Positions 1 through 8,841 are shown, counted from the stretch's first letter. The stretch: DNA of 40,093 bases from an uncultured Prochlorococcus sp. (GCA_902595175.1 CACJPB010000009.1:1-40093), one strand, 5' to 3'. Notes: generated by a model from the sequence alone, not told the origin. Program-made: numbers and translations.

Positions 1-60
1 AGAAATGGAATTGTTGTAGTTGTTAAGAACGCAACTATTGCAAACGGAACTGTTATTTAA
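1..60 (+). CDS. glgC: Glucose-1-phosphate adenylyltransferase, C-terminal end only
   Basis: The first 60 bases read in frame as a 19-residue tail ending in a TAA stop (RNGIVVVVKNATIANGTVI). This matches the last strand of the left-handed beta-helix domain that ends GlgC/ADP-glucose pyrophosphorylases, the enzymes that make ADP-glucose for glycogen. The rest of the gene lies left of the window. Its position just before gnd and pgl puts glycogen synthesis next to the oxidative pentose phosphate genes. The call rests on a short tail plus context, so it is likely rather than certain. Confidence 0.75.
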   Translation, partial: RNGIVVVVKNATIANGTVI

Positions 61-155
61 ATCTTTTCCATCATTTTTCGCTGACATAAGTATTTTTTTT
101 GAGCAATTTTGTTGAGTTGCAGGCACACTATATTTATTGAGTTTTTTAATTTTTT

Positions 156-1574
156 ATGTCCAAGGCACATTTTGGTTTAATAGGTCTTGGTGTTATGGGC
201 GAAAATTTAGTTCTTAACGCAGAGAGAAATGGATTTTCTAGTGTAGTTTTTAATAGGACTTATTCAAAAACCGAAGAATTTTTACAAGGTCGTGGTCTTG
301 GGAAGAATATAGAAGGAGCTGAAACTCTTCAAGAATTTGTTAATAAGCTAGAGAGACCTAGAAGAATTCTAATGATGGTTAAAGCTGGGCCCGCAACTGA
401 TGCTGTCATTGATAATATTTCTGGATATCTCGAGGAAGGAGATTTATTAATAGATGGCGGCAACTCTCAATTTAAAGATACAGAAAGAAGGGTGAATACT
501 CTTGAAAGTAAGAGTTTCGGATATATTGGAATGGGAGTCTCTGGAGGTGCCAAAGGAGCTCTAGAGGGTCCAAGTATGATGCCAGGTGGTACTAAGGCTT
601 CATATGATGCCATAGAAAGCTTATTAACAAAAATGGCTGCCAAAGTTGAAGACGGACCATGTGTTGCATATGTTGGGCCAGGAGGCTCAGGTCATTTTGT
701 CAAAACTGTTCATAACGGAATTGAATATGGAATTGAACAAATACTTGCAGAAGCTTATGACCTTATGAAGAGAGTCAAAGGTATGAATGGACAGCAGATG
801 TCAGAGGTATTTGGTATTTGGAATAATACTGATGAATTAGCTTCTTATCTAGTTGAGATAACAGAGATTTGTCTTAATACAAAAGATGAGATAACTGGAG
901 ATGATGTTGTGGAAAAAATATTAGATAAAGCTGGCCAGAAAGGTACAGGATTATGGACTGTTGTAAGTGCTCTAGAACTGGGGGTATCAGTACCAACTAT
1001 TTATGCATCTTTAAATGCAAGGGTAATGAGTTCTTTGAAAGAGCAACGTAGTGAGATTGAAAAAACTATTCCATCTAAAGAGATAGTGGATTTTGATTTA
1101 GGAAATATATCAGATGGAATGAAACCTTTATTTGATGCTGTAGTACTTGCCACAATTGCTAGCTATGCTCAAGGTATGGATATTTTAAGAGAAGCATCTG
1201 AAGTATATAACTATGGATTGAATATGCCATCAATTGCTCAAATATGGAAAGGTGGTTGCATAATTAGATCAAAATTATTAAGTAAAATTCAAGATGCTTA
1301 TAACAAAGATCCTAATCTAAAAAATTTAATTTTTGACGATTGGTTCAATAATGAAATCGCGATAAAATTAGATAACTTAGCTAAAGTAGTTTCTTTATCC
1401 ACAAAAGCAGGTATTCCAGTACCATGCTTATCAAGTACTTTAGATTATTTTAATAGTTATAGAACCAATAGACTTCCTCAGAATCTTGTTCAGGCAATGA
1501 GAGACTGTTTTGGCTCTCATACATATGAAAGAATTGATAAGGAAGGTAGTTTTCATACTGAATGGATGAAATGA
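156..1574 (+). CDS. gnd: 6-phosphogluconate dehydrogenase (decarboxylating)
   Basis: Oxidatively decarboxylates 6-phosphogluconate to ribulose 5-phosphate and yields NADPH, in the cytosolic oxidative pentose phosphate pathway. The 472 residues match the usual length of the long-chain family. A Rossmann motif GLGVMG lies at residues 10-15, followed by NRT at 33-35, the pattern associated with NADP preference. The substrate-binding and catalytic stretch GHFVKTVHNGIEYG has the general-base Lys183 and Asn187. The C-terminal all-helical dimerisation domain is complete. The start ATG follows an AT-rich leader without a strong Shine-Dalgarno sequence. The stop overlaps the start of pgl, so the two consecutive enzymes of the pathway are probably co-transcribed and translationally coupled. 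Confidence 0.97.
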   Translation: MSKAHFGLIGLGVMGENLVLNAERNGFSSVVFNRTYSKTEEFLQGRGLGKNIEGAETLQEFVNKLERPRRILMMVKAGPATDAVIDNISGYLEEGDLLIDGGNSQFKDTERRVNTLESKSFGYIGMGVSGGAKGALEGPSMMPGGTKASYDAIESLLTKMAAKVEDGPCVAYVGPGGSGHFVKTVHNGIEYGIEQILAEAYDLMKRVKGMNGQQMSEVFGIWNNTDELASYLVEITEICLNTKDEITGDDVVEKILDKAGQKGTGLWTVVSALELGVSVPTIYASLNARVMSSLKEQRSEIEKTIPSKEIVDFDLGNISDGMKPLFDAVVLATIASYAQGMDILREASEVYNYGLNMPSIAQIWKGGCIIRSKLLSKIQDAYNKDPNLKNLIFDDWFNNEIAIKLDNLAKVVSLSTKAGIPVPCLSSTLDYFNSYRTNRLPQNLVQAMRDCFGSHTYERIDKEGSFHTEWMK

Positions 1575-2299
1575 TTGAAAAGGTCAAAAATGGATATACA
1601 CTTAACATTTACAAAGACAAGTTAGAACTATCCTCAGAAGTCTTTAAGTTTATTGAAAGCCAAATTATTCATACATTATCGAATAAAGAAAGATTCAAAT
1701 TTTGTGTAAGTGGAGGTTCAACTCCTAAATCTGTTTATGAGCTTTTATCAAAAAGTGATCTTAGATGGGATATGGTTGATGTCTTTTTAGGGGATGAAAG
1801 ATGTGTTGATCCAAATTCAGAATTGAGTAACTCGTTAATGTTGAAGAATTCATTGTTGACTAATTTTGGATCTAAAGCTTTTTTTTATGAAATTATCAAG
1901 GATTTAAATGGTGATGATGAAGCTACAAAAAATCAATTTATTTCTAAATTATTTGAAAAATGCGGATCAAACCCTCCAACTTTTGATTTAACATTATTAG
2001 GTCTTGGAGACGATGGTCATACAGCCTCACTATTCCCTTATCAAAAAAATAATAATGCAGATGATTTTGTTATTTTTAATGAAGGTAAAGGTTTAAAAAG
2101 AATTTCATTAACTCCAAAGGTTCTTTCAGCCTCTTCAAAGATAGTTTTTTTAGTTAGTGGAGCTTCTAAAAGAATTGCTCTTGAGAGGTTATTAGATGAA
2201 AAAGAGCCACCAGATAGAACTCCATCAAAATTAATAAAATCTATTAATCAAATTTCAATATTTTGTGATCAAGAATCAGCAGAAGAATTAGAAATTTAG
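1571..2299 (+). CDS. pgl: 6-phosphogluconolactonase
   Basis: Hydrolyses 6-phosphogluconolactone to 6-phosphogluconate, the step just before Gnd. The family (DevB/NagB-like fold) is recognisable from the CVSGGSTP loop, the GDERCVDPNSELSNS segment and the GLGDDGHTASLFP segment that form the phosphate-binding and active site. At about 242 residues it has normal length. I placed the start at the ATG in the 4-nt ATGA overlap with the gnd stop, the coupling arrangement also seen at proB and ruvX in this window. An in-frame ATG at 1562 would add three residues and cannot be excluded. Gene order gnd-pgl fits a single transcript. Confidence 0.95.
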   Translation: MIEKVKNGYTLNIYKDKLELSSEVFKFIESQIIHTLSNKERFKFCVSGGSTPKSVYELLSKSDLRWDMVDVFLGDERCVDPNSELSNSLMLKNSLLTNFGSKAFFYEIIKDLNGDDEATKNQFISKLFEKCGSNPPTFDLTLLGLGDDGHTASLFPYQKNNNADDFVIFNEGKGLKRISLTPKVLSASSKIVFLVSGASKRIALERLLDEKEPPDRTPSKLIKSINQISIFCDQESAEELEI

Positions 2300-2329
2300 T
2301 TAAAGTCTAATAATAATTTAAATTGTTTA

Positions 2330-2878
2330 ATGAGTAAGAAAAAATTTTTATTCCAGAAAAAGGAGTTCGATGGTTGGAAAACATTAAATGATACTGTTAT
2401 GGGCGGATCAAGTTCAGCTTTTTGTGAAATTTCAAATTCGGGTTTGATATTAAAGGGTAATATTGTCGAGAAAGCAGGAGGATTTGTTAGTTGTAGATCG
2501 TCTATATATAAACCTTCTTTGAATGTATCTGAGTATTCATCCTTTGAATTAAATATTGATGGACAAGGAAGAACTTTTAAATTTGCCGTCGCTTGTGAAG
2601 ATGATCTACTAGGACTAACCGAATTTATTCCGGGTGGACTTAGATGGATTAAATCATTCCCAACAAAAAAATTCGGGACAACAAATGTTCAAATTCCTTT
2701 TAGTGAGCTAAACCCTTCAGTAAGAGCTAATAAAGTACGTTTTCCATTTAAATTCAAGCCATCTAAAATTAAAAGATTGCAATTACTACACTCTAAGTTC
2801 GGTGATGATGGATTACTTAATAATGAGTTTAAACAAGGTTCAATAAAAGTTTTAATTAAATCAATAAGTGTTATTTGA
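2330..2878 (+). CDS. CIA30-domain protein
   Basis: The whole 182-residue protein looks like one CIA30 (complex I intermediate-associated protein 30) beta-sandwich domain. It opens with a W-x-TLNDTVMGGSSS segment, followed by a GxIvEKAGGFVS strand and a LNIDGQGRTFKF strand typical of the family, with an IPFSELNP segment near residues 120-130. In mitochondria CIA30 helps assemble complex I. In cyanobacteria single-domain members are common and their role is not settled, so assembly of NDH-1 or another thylakoid complex is only a possibility. No signal peptide or membrane segment is visible. It lies 30 nt after pgl and overlaps the next gene by 11 nt, so it may be the fourth gene of a glgC-gnd-pgl transcript. 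Confidence 0.8.
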   Translation: MSKKKFLFQKKEFDGWKTLNDTVMGGSSSAFCEISNSGLILKGNIVEKAGGFVSCRSSIYKPSLNVSEYSSFELNIDGQGRTFKFAVACEDDLLGLTEFIPGGLRWIKSFPTKKFGTTNVQIPFSELNPSVRANKVRFPFKFKPSKIKRLQLLHSKFGDDGLLNNEFKQGSIKVLIKSISVI

Positions 2879-3254
2879 AAATTCACCTAAAAACATAGAG
2901 AGCTTAATCGCTAAGTCAGCAGATATAACAAATAAACCTTTTGTTCATTCTGTAGTAAAAATAAATGGTGAATACGAATTCGAAGAAGAAGATATTGATT
3001 TGACTGTTAATATCTTATGTAGAGATAAAGAAGGTAGAAGATTAGAAATTTACGATCTTGAATTAGAACTTTTTAAATCAAATAAAGAGCTGGTTTTAGT
3101 AATCTCTAAGCTTAATTTTCCTGATGAACCAATATTATGGTGTGGAGTTAAAACATTATGGATGGAGAGCAATAATGGGAAAAAATGCAACTCACCAAAA
3201 TACAGCGCTAGATTGGAAAATTTAGCAAATAGGATAAAAAGTTTTATTGATTAA
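2868..3254 (+). CDS. Conserved hypothetical protein (128 aa)
   Basis: I do not recognise this protein. It starts at a GTG that overlaps the end of the CIA30 gene by 11 nt, which suggests translational coupling. The predicted product is mixed alpha/beta and acidic in the middle (an EFEEEDIDL stretch). It has no signal peptide or transmembrane segment and has a tryptophan-bearing strand near residues 88-101 (EPILWCGVKTLWM). It ends 21 nt before the convergent ilvD stop. The uninterrupted frame, codon style like its neighbours and the tight packing support a real gene. A function is not indicated by the sequence. Confidence 0.72.
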   Translation: MLFENSPKNIESLIAKSADITNKPFVHSVVKINGEYEFEEEDIDLTVNILCRDKEGRRLEIYDLELELFKSNKELVLVISKLNFPDEPILWCGVKTLWMESNNGKKCNSPKYSARLENLANRIKSFID

Positions 3255-3275
3255 GAAAATAAACTTTGAGCTGAT

Positions 3276-4949
3276 CTATAAATCAGTAACAGCCCCTAAA
3301 CTTGATGTGCTTACGATTTTCGAATATTTTGAAAGTATCCCTCTTTTGTATTTTGGTTTAGGCTTTACCCAATCCTTTTTTCTTTTTTCTAATTCTTCGT
3401 CAGATAAATCAACTTCAATAAGTTGCTTTACAGCATCTACGGTAATTAAATCACCTTGTTTTATTAGAGCAATATTTCCGCCAACAGCAGCCTCTGGGGC
3501 TATATGACCCACAACTAGACCATAAGTACCCCCGCTAAATCTGCCATCGGTAATTAAAGCTACCTTCTCTCCGAGGCCTTGACCAACAATTGCAGATGTT
3601 GGAGCTAACATCTCTCTCATACCTGGTCCTCCTACAGGCCCTTCGTTTCTAATAACAACAACATCGCCAGCTTTGATATCATTATTTAATATCGATTTTA
3701 AACAATCTTCTTCACTTTCAAAAATCTTTGCTGGACCGGTTAATACAGGTTTTTTTACGCCGCTAATTTTAGCTACAGAACCTTCGCTAGCTAAGTTACC
3801 TTTTAATATCGCTAGGTGTCCCTTTTGATAAAGAGGGTTATCAATGTCTCTTATGACATTTTGATTTGTTGGAGGCTTATCTGGAATATTCTGTAAGTAT
3901 TCTGAGATGGTTTTCCCTTCAATATTTTTGCAATCGCCATGAATTAATCCTGCATTCAAAAGTATTTTCATTACTTGTGGAATCCCACCTGCATTATGAA
4001 GATCCACCGTCACATATTTACCACTCGGTTTAAGGTCACAAATAACGGGTACTTTTTGTCTGATTCTTTCAAAATCATTAATGTTGATATCTATTCCTGC
4101 AGTATTTGCAATGGCTAAGATGTGCAATACCGCATTTGTTGATCCTCCAATTGCCATAATTACTGATATTGCATTTTCAAATGCTTTCTTAGTCATTAGG
4201 TCTAGAGGTCTTATATCTTTTTCTATTGCAGAGACTAATATCTCAGCACTTTTATCCGCACTTAGTTCTTTCTCAAGATCTTCAGCAGCCATAGTGGAAC
4301 TGTGAGGAAGACTTAACCCTAATACTTCAATAACTGCAGACATTGTATTAGCTGTAAACATCCCTCCACAACTACCAGCACCAGGAATACAATTTTTCTC
4401 AACTTGGATAAGCCTTTCTTCATTAATTTTGCCTGATGTTAATTGTCCAACAGCTTCAAATGCACTAACAACAGTAAGATCTTCTCCATGTAACTTTCCA
4501 GGTTTTATTGTCCCTCCATAAATAAAAATTGAGGGAATATTCATCCTTGCAATCGCTATCATGGCACCAGGCATATTTTTGTCACATCCACCTATAGCAA
4601 GCACTCCATCCATACTCTGAGCATTGCATGCTGTTTCAATTGAATCAGCGATAACTTCTCTTGAAACTAGGGAATATTTCATGCCCTCTGTTCCCATAGA
4701 AATGCCATCACTTACTGTTATGGTTCCAAACATCTGAGGCATCCCACCTGATCTTTTTATTGACTCTTCAGCTTTGAGAGCTAGCTTATTTAAACCTATA
4801 TTGCATGGTGTTATGGTGCTGTATCCATTCGCGACTCCAATAATAGGTTTATTAAAATCTTCATCATTAAATCCAACAGCCCTTAACATCGATCTGTTAG
4901 GGGATCTTTGCACACCTTGGGTTATTGCAGATGATCTGAGTTTATTCAT
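3276..4949 (-). CDS. ilvD: Dihydroxy-acid dehydratase
   Basis: Dehydrates 2,3-dihydroxy-isovalerate and 2,3-dihydroxy-3-methylvalerate to the keto acids that become valine, leucine and isoleucine. The 557 residues are full length for the IlvD/Edd family. Three cluster cysteines sit at the expected places: Cys49 (STITPCN), Cys122 (GGCDKNMPG) and Cys194 ([14 protein letters not shown]). This set is typical of the [2Fe-2S] plant/cyanobacterial-type enzyme rather than the oxygen-sensitive [4Fe-4S] type. The C-terminal [14 protein letters not shown] substrate segment is intact. It runs against the CIA30 operon with a 21-nt convergent gap and lies just downstream of a small membrane-protein gene on the same strand. 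Confidence 0.97.
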   Translation of the reverse strand: MNKLRSSAITQGVQRSPNRSMLRAVGFNDEDFNKPIIGVANGYSTITPCNIGLNKLALKAEESIKRSGGMPQMFGTITVSDGISMGTEGMKYSLVSREVIADSIETACNAQSMDGVLAIGGCDKNMPGAMIAIARMNIPSIFIYGGTIKPGKLHGEDLTVVSAFEAVGQLTSGKINEERLIQVEKNCIPGAGSCGGMFTANTMSAVIEVLGLSLPHSSTMAAEDLEKELSADKSAEILVSAIEKDIRPLDLMTKKAFENAISVIMAIGGSTNAVLHILAIANTAGIDININDFERIRQKVPVICDLKPSGKYVTVDLHNAGGIPQVMKILLNAGLIHGDCKNIEGKTISEYLQNIPDKPPTNQNVIRDIDNPLYQKGHLAILKGNLASEGSVAKISGVKKPVLTGPAKIFESEEDCLKSILNNDIKAGDVVVIRNEGPVGGPGMREMLAPTSAIVGQGLGEKVALITDGRFSGGTYGLVVGHIAPEAAVGGNIALIKQGDLITVDAVKQLIEVDLSDEELEKRKKDWVKPKPKYKRGILSKYSKIVSTSSLGAVTDL

Positions 4950-4972
4950 ATTATTTGAGAACCCTTTTTATT

Positions 4973-5263
4973 CTATTGCCCCAACTCTTCAAGTTGCTTC
5001 CTCACATCAGCAATTGCAGAATTTAGTTGCTCAACTTTCTTCTCTAAATTCTCTCCTTCAACTTCATTTATATTTTCATTTGAATCAATCGCTTCAGAAC
5101 CGTCTTGAATTCTGGAGGAATACATCATTGCTTTTTGTTTTTTTTCCTCCTTTCTTTTGTCAGCTTCGGAAATTAACCACCAAGCTAGACCTGCTGCTCC
5201 AATAAAAGCACCGCTTATTAATGATAAAAGATTATTTGAAGACGAATCTCTGTATTCAGACAT
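4973..5263 (-). CDS. Small single-pass membrane protein with coiled-coil tail
   Basis: Unrecognised small protein of about 96 residues. A short hydrophilic head is followed by one transmembrane helix (LLSLISGAFIGAAGLAWWLI), then a strongly charged stretch (ADKRKEEKKQK), an acidic linker and a C-terminal helix with heptad-like hydrophobic spacing (VEQLNSAIADVRKQLEELG) that could form a coiled coil. I prefer the ATG giving MSEYRD. An upstream in-frame ATG at 5278 would add five residues. It is a plausible membrane-anchored scaffold, with nothing to fix a function. It lies between ilvD and the UPRT-like gene in the same direction. Confidence 0.7.
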   Translation of the reverse strand: MSEYRDSSSNNLLSLISGAFIGAAGLAWWLISEADKRKEEKKQKAMMYSSRIQDGSEAIDSNENINEVEGENLEKKVEQLNSAIADVRKQLEELGQ

Positions 5264-5292
5264 TGGTAAAATATTCACTCCTATATTCTATA

Positions 5293-5910
5293 TTAGTTCT
5301 TATCTTGAAATTTAGTACTTAAACGCGATAGAGGATTCCCAATACCCGGTACTAGTAATGATGTTTTTTCGTCTTCCTCATCTATGCAAGAAGTGTAAAT
5401 TACCTGATTAGGGAATAATTTCGCAATTTTATTTAACCCTTTATTTGAGCAAATAGCAGTTATTAAAAGAATCCTATTTGAATCAACACCTAATTCCTTT
5501 AATTTAATTAAAGTTTCTAATGTTGCCGATTTTGTCGTTATTTGATCTGAATAAAATATAACTCCTTCATTTGATTCAATAGTTTTAGGAAGTTCTCCTA
5601 ATGAGAGGGTTGAATTAGGAATTACTTCTTTAGATCCAAACCAAAGAGATAAGCCTTCGGGCAACATTGCGAGCACTTTTATTGGATAATCATTATTAAT
5701 AAAGAATCCATCTGCGTCCCCATTATCAGTATTTACTATTTCTTTTTTATATGGCAGCCAATTACGTAATGCTTCATATGTAAGCCATTTCCCTAATTGC
5801 TCATATCCTGTAGAGTACAAAATATTTGGAGTATTTTTTTCTCGCAATATTGAAAGCCAATGTTTTATTAATGGATGGGGAGGAACAATAACCTTTAGTG
5901 ACATTGCCAT
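5293..5910 (-). CDS. upp: Uracil phosphoribosyltransferase-like protein, degenerate active site
   Basis: Length (205 aa) and the order of conserved segments match bacterial Upp, which makes UMP from uracil and PRPP: the N-terminal VPPHPLIKHWL segment, the KVLAMLPEGLSLWFG region, a loop where the PRPP motif should be, and a C-terminal YTSCIDEE...VPGIG segment. The key motifs are altered. The PRPP loop, usually DPMLATGGS, reads SDQITTKSA (residues 121-129), and the uracil loop, usually VPGLGDAGDR, reads VPGIGNPLSR (187-196). The fold is therefore well supported but catalysis is doubtful. It could be a regulatory or structural paralogue. Divergent from the pentapeptide-repeat gene to its right. 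Confidence 0.8.
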   Translation of the reverse strand: MAMSLKVIVPPHPLIKHWLSILREKNTPNILYSTGYEQLGKWLTYEALRNWLPYKKEIVNTDNGDADGFFINNDYPIKVLAMLPEGLSLWFGSKEVIPNSTLSLGELPKTIESNEGVIFYSDQITTKSATLETLIKLKELGVDSNRILLITAICSNKGLNKIAKLFPNQVIYTSCIDEEDEKTSLLVPGIGNPLSRLSTKFQDKN

Positions 5911-5973
5911 ATATTTTCCTCTAAGATACTCTTATAAACTTTAAATACTTAAGTTCTAAAATACAGTCTTATC

Positions 5974-6486
5974 ATGATTAAATCAATTGTTTTTCCCTCA
6001 CTAAAGAATGCATTAATTGCTTTGTTGTTCATTGGGATTTTATTTTTTAATTCTGTAAATTCTGCATGGGCAAAAAGACCTCCTGAGATTAGAAATCAGC
6101 AAGACCTTAATTTAGAGCCAGATATGCATGGTCAAGATTTAAGTGGTAACGAATATGTTAAGTTTGATTTGAATGGGTTTAATTTCAGTGAAAGTAATTT
6201 AGAAGGCGCGGTTTTCAATAATAGTAAATTGCAAAATTCAAAGTTTAATGGAGCCAATTTAAGTGACGCGCTAGCTTATGCAACAGATTTTACAGATGCA
6301 GATCTCTCGGATGTTAATTTTACAAATGCTTTATTAATGGAGAGTAATTTTGAAGGAGCAAAAATAGATGGTGCAGATTTTACTGATGCTGTTCTTAGTC
6401 GTACACAACAAAAACAATTATGTGCGATTGCTAATGGCACAAATAGTTCTACAGGAGAGAGTACAGAATATAGCTTAGGTTGTTAA
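5974..6486 (+). CDS. Exported pentapeptide-repeat protein
   Basis: A 170-residue protein with an N-terminal signal peptide: basic start, hydrophobic core near residues 13-26, and a likely cleavage after AWA at about residue 33. It would therefore end up in the thylakoid lumen or periplasm. From about residue 55 to 145 it is built of A(D/N)LXX-type pentapeptide repeats (LSGNEY, FNFSESNLEGAVF, ANLSDALAYA, ADLSDVNF, AKIDGADF), which form a right-handed quadrilateral beta-helix. Two cysteines near the C-terminus (LCAIANG and the final GC) could form a disulfide. Lumenal pentapeptide proteins are common in cyanobacteria and their roles are mostly unknown. Divergent promoter region shared with the UPRT-like gene; cobW follows after 9 nt. 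Confidence 0.88.
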   Translation: MIKSIVFPSLKNALIALLFIGILFFNSVNSAWAKRPPEIRNQQDLNLEPDMHGQDLSGNEYVKFDLNGFNFSESNLEGAVFNNSKLQNSKFNGANLSDALAYATDFTDADLSDVNFTNALLMESNFEGAKIDGADFTDAVLSRTQQKQLCAIANGTNSSTGESTEYSLGC

Positions 6487-6495
6487 TCATTAAAG

Positions 6496-7560
6496 ATGAA
6501 AAAAAAAATACCAGTTATAGTTGTTTCAGGATTTCTTGGTTCAGGTAAAACAACTTTTCTAAGATATTTATTAAAAGAGAGTAATAAAAAATTTGGGTTA
6601 ATAATTAATGAATTTGGTGATGTTGGAATTGACGGTGATTTGATTAAAAGTTGTGATAAATGTGATGAATCTGAAGAGGACTGCGTAATCGAATTAAACA
6701 ATGGATGTTTATGTTGTACTGTACAAGATGATTTTGTTCCATCAATAAAAGCTCTCTTAGAATTTAATCCTCCTATCGAATCAATAATTATCGAAACGAG
6801 TGGCTTGGCACTACCAATTCCCTTAATTCAAGCACTTAACTGGCCTGAGATTAGGTCTTCCATCTACCTTGATGTTGTTGTTGGTATCGTTAATGGAGAA
6901 TCAATGCTTAATGGTTCACCAATTAATGATTTAAATAAAATAACAAAACAATATAATGAAACAGATAAAATTGATCACAACGCCACTATAGATGAACTTT
7001 TTGCGGAGCAACTAGAAGTTTCTGATATCGTTTTAGTCTCTAGATCGGATATCTTAAATGATGATCAGTTTGACGTCGTAAAACATAAAATTCATGGAAG
7101 TCTAAATTCATATACACCAATCCTTAAATCCAATAATGGCAAAATTGATTTGAACTATCTATTTGATTTTAATTTTAAAAAAGAAAAATATAAAGAATTT
7201 TTAACTGAAGAACATGACCATAATCATGTTGAACTTGCATCAGATTCAATTAAATTAAATTATTTCCTTGAAAAAAATGACTTTGAAAAGGAGATGTCAA
7301 AAATCTTGGATGAATTAAATATTCTTCGAATAAAAGGACGTATTTGGATACCAAATAAATCATTGCCTTTACAAATACAAATTGTTGGAAAGAAAATTAA
7401 TACTTGGTTTGAAGAAGCTCCAGACAATTGTTGGAGACCAAATGATAATGCTGGGCTTGAATTAGTAATAATTTCCTTTGATGAAAAATCTATAAAAACT
7501 TTCAAAAGAAAAATTAAAGAGAAATTTAAGATTTTAAGTGAACCAAAAATTGCAATTTGA
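6496..7560 (+). CDS. cobW: CobW/COG0523-family GTPase (metallochaperone-like)
   Basis: Member of the G3E P-loop GTPases, a family that handles metal delivery (zinc, cobalt or others). Visible motifs are Walker A GFLGSGKT at residues 12-19, the family's metal-binding CxCC motif (CLCC, 71-74), and the ETSGLALP segment that follows it. A histidine-rich patch (EEHDHNHVE, near residue 240) lies in the linker, and a CobW C-terminal domain covers the last 100 residues. The length, 354 aa, is normal. An extra CDKCDESEEDC cysteine patch (about 53-63) precedes CLCC and may add a metal site. Which metal or client is served is not visible. It follows the pentapeptide gene by 9 nt and precedes a small zinc-finger gene. 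Confidence 0.88.
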   Translation: MKKKIPVIVVSGFLGSGKTTFLRYLLKESNKKFGLIINEFGDVGIDGDLIKSCDKCDESEEDCVIELNNGCLCCTVQDDFVPSIKALLEFNPPIESIIIETSGLALPIPLIQALNWPEIRSSIYLDVVVGIVNGESMLNGSPINDLNKITKQYNETDKIDHNATIDELFAEQLEVSDIVLVSRSDILNDDQFDVVKHKIHGSLNSYTPILKSNNGKIDLNYLFDFNFKKEKYKEFLTEEHDHNHVELASDSIKLNYFLEKNDFEKEMSKILDELNILRIKGRIWIPNKSLPLQIQIVGKKINTWFEEAPDNCWRPNDNAGLELVIISFDEKSIKTFKRKIKEKFKILSEPKIAI

Positions 7561-7605
7561 CATTATAGTTACCTGTCGAGATATTTAAGTAGTAGAAAGC
7601 CCAAG

Positions 7606-7770
7606 ATGGAAAATCCAAAAATTATTTTAAAACAAATAATCTCTGACGAAGTTACATCAATTGATAAAATAAAATGTTCAAAATGTGGAGGGGCCGGAAA
7701 TTTTAAAACACACGAAAATTCAAGAAGAACTTGCTTAGTATGTTTTGGCAGAGGCTACATAAACATCTAA
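7606..7770 (+). CDS. 54-residue DnaJ-type zinc-finger protein
   Basis: A small frame opens with ATG and ends with TAA. It encodes two copies of the CxxCxGxG motif, CSKCGGAG (residues 24-31) and CLVCFGRG (43-50), separated by a short polar linker. In DnaJ and its relatives a pair of such motifs makes one zinc-binding site. Here a single site makes up most of the protein, with no J domain. Such mini-proteins can act as chaperone-like or thiol-disulfide factors, which is an inference. It lies in the 308-nt gap between cobW and purS, in the same direction as both, so it may join a metal-related transcript with cobW. Confidence 0.75.
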   Translation: MENPKIILKQIISDEVTSIDKIKCSKCGGAGNFKTHENSRRTCLVCFGRGYINI

Positions 7771-7868
7771 TAACCCAGAAAACCTTAAGGTAAAAAATAT
7801 TTGTTTATTAATCAATAGTACTTTTTATTAAAATTTAAACTAATCTTCTAATAGAAATTAATTTTTAA

Positions 7869-8123
7869 TTGGACCAATTTGCTGTAAAAGTTTTTGTAAG
7901 ACTAAGACCCTCAGTTTTAGATCCTGCAGGGGAAGCTACCAAGTCTGCTTCTATAAAACTTGGAGCCGAGGGAATAAAATCATTACGTATAGGAAAAATG
8001 ATTGAGGTAAAAATAGAAGGTAATGGTGAAATCGAAGTAAGAGATAAAATTGATTTATTGTGTGACAGGTTATTCGCAAATACTGTTATTGAAGATTATG
8101 AGTATTCACTAGAAAAATTATAA
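7869..8123 (+). CDS. purS: Phosphoribosylformylglycinamidine synthase subunit PurS
   Basis: Small subunit of the three-part FGAM synthase (PurS-PurQ-PurL) in purine synthesis. It bridges PurQ and PurL in the complex. The 84 residues match PurS length, with the family pattern [18 protein letters not shown] at the start and a [13 protein letters not shown] strand in the middle. The start is a TTG that comes directly after an in-frame TAA, and the next in-frame ATG would remove half the protein, so the TTG start is well determined. purQ begins one base after the stop, giving a coupled purS-purQ pair. purL is not in this window. Confidence 0.95.
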   Translation: MDQFAVKVFVRLRPSVLDPAGEATKSASIKLGAEGIKSLRIGKMIEVKIEGNGEIEVRDKIDLLCDRLFANTVIEDYEYSLEKL

Positions 8124-8124
8124 G

Positions 8125-8790
8125 ATGGATAATTTTACTGTAGGAGTTGTTGTCTTCCCTGGTTCTAATTGTGATCGTGATGTTTCATGGGCATTGGAAG
8201 GTTGTTTAGATATAAGAACAAAATACTTGTGGCATGAGTCCTCAGATTTAAGTGCTGTAGATGCAATAGTTTTACCTGGAGGATTTAGCTATGGTGATTA
8301 TTTAAGATGCGGAGCAATTGCAAGATTCTCTCCATTAATAAATGCTTTGGATGAGTTTGTTAAAAGCGGGAAAAGAGTTTTAGGAATTTGTAATGGGTTT
8401 CAGATCTTGACAGAGTCAGGATTTTTGCCTGGTGCTCTTGTTGCAAATAAAAATCTTAATTTTATCTGTGATGACGTTGAACTGGACATCGTTTCTTCAA
8501 AAGGAGGTTGGTTTAATAATGTAGATGAAAAACAAACTATTAAGTTGCCAATAGCGCATGGGGAAGGCAGATATCATTGTGATTCTGATACTTTAAAAAA
8601 ACTTGTAGATAATGAATTGATTGCTTTGAGATATAAAAATAATCCCAATGGATCCTCATTCGATATCGCAGGTATAACTAATGAAAAGGGTAATGTTCTA
8701 GGTTTAATGCCCCATCCTGAGCGAGCATGTGACGAGATAATTGGTGGGACTGATGGTCTCTTTACATTAAAATCATTAATATCGAAATAA
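8125..8790 (+). CDS. purQ: Phosphoribosylformylglycinamidine synthase, glutaminase subunit PurQ
   Basis: Class I glutamine amidotransferase that supplies ammonia to PurL. Visible features are [12 protein letters not shown] near the N-terminus, the oxyanion region [14 protein letters not shown], the nucleophile elbow GICNGFQIL with its catalytic Cys, and the distal His/Glu pair in the GLMPHPERA segment near the C-terminus. Length of 221 residues is normal for the separate-subunit type. It follows purS by one base and ends at a strong hairpin terminator that faces the convergent aldolase gene. Confidence 0.97.
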   Translation: MDNFTVGVVVFPGSNCDRDVSWALEGCLDIRTKYLWHESSDLSAVDAIVLPGGFSYGDYLRCGAIARFSPLINALDEFVKSGKRVLGICNGFQILTESGFLPGALVANKNLNFICDDVELDIVSSKGGWFNNVDEKQTIKLPIAHGEGRYHCDSDTLKKLVDNELIALRYKNNPNGSSFDIAGITNEKGNVLGLMPHPERACDEIIGGTDGLFTLKSLISK

Positions 8791-8823
8791 AAAAAAGACC
8801 TCCAAAATTGGGGGTCTTTTTTT
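8791..8823. terminator. Bidirectional intrinsic terminator between purQ and cbbA
   Basis: An inverted repeat pairs AAAAAAGACCTCC with GGGGGTCTTTTTTT (one mismatch or bulge) around the short loop AAAATT, giving a GC-rich core flanked by A- and T-runs. Read from the plus strand it ends in a long T-run, and because of the leading A-run it works in the same way on the minus strand. It begins right after the purQ stop and ends 18 nt from the cbbA stop, so it separates two convergent transcripts. It is the clearest terminator in the window. Confidence 0.9.
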
Positions 8824-8841
8824 ATTTAATTTGGGAAGAAA

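Noticed and set aside
4774-5205. Plus-strand open frame of 143 residues over the ilvD start and the small membrane gene
   Set aside because: It runs antisense across two well-supported genes, and its composition (Leu/Phe/Ser runs) is what reverse reading of those genes gives.
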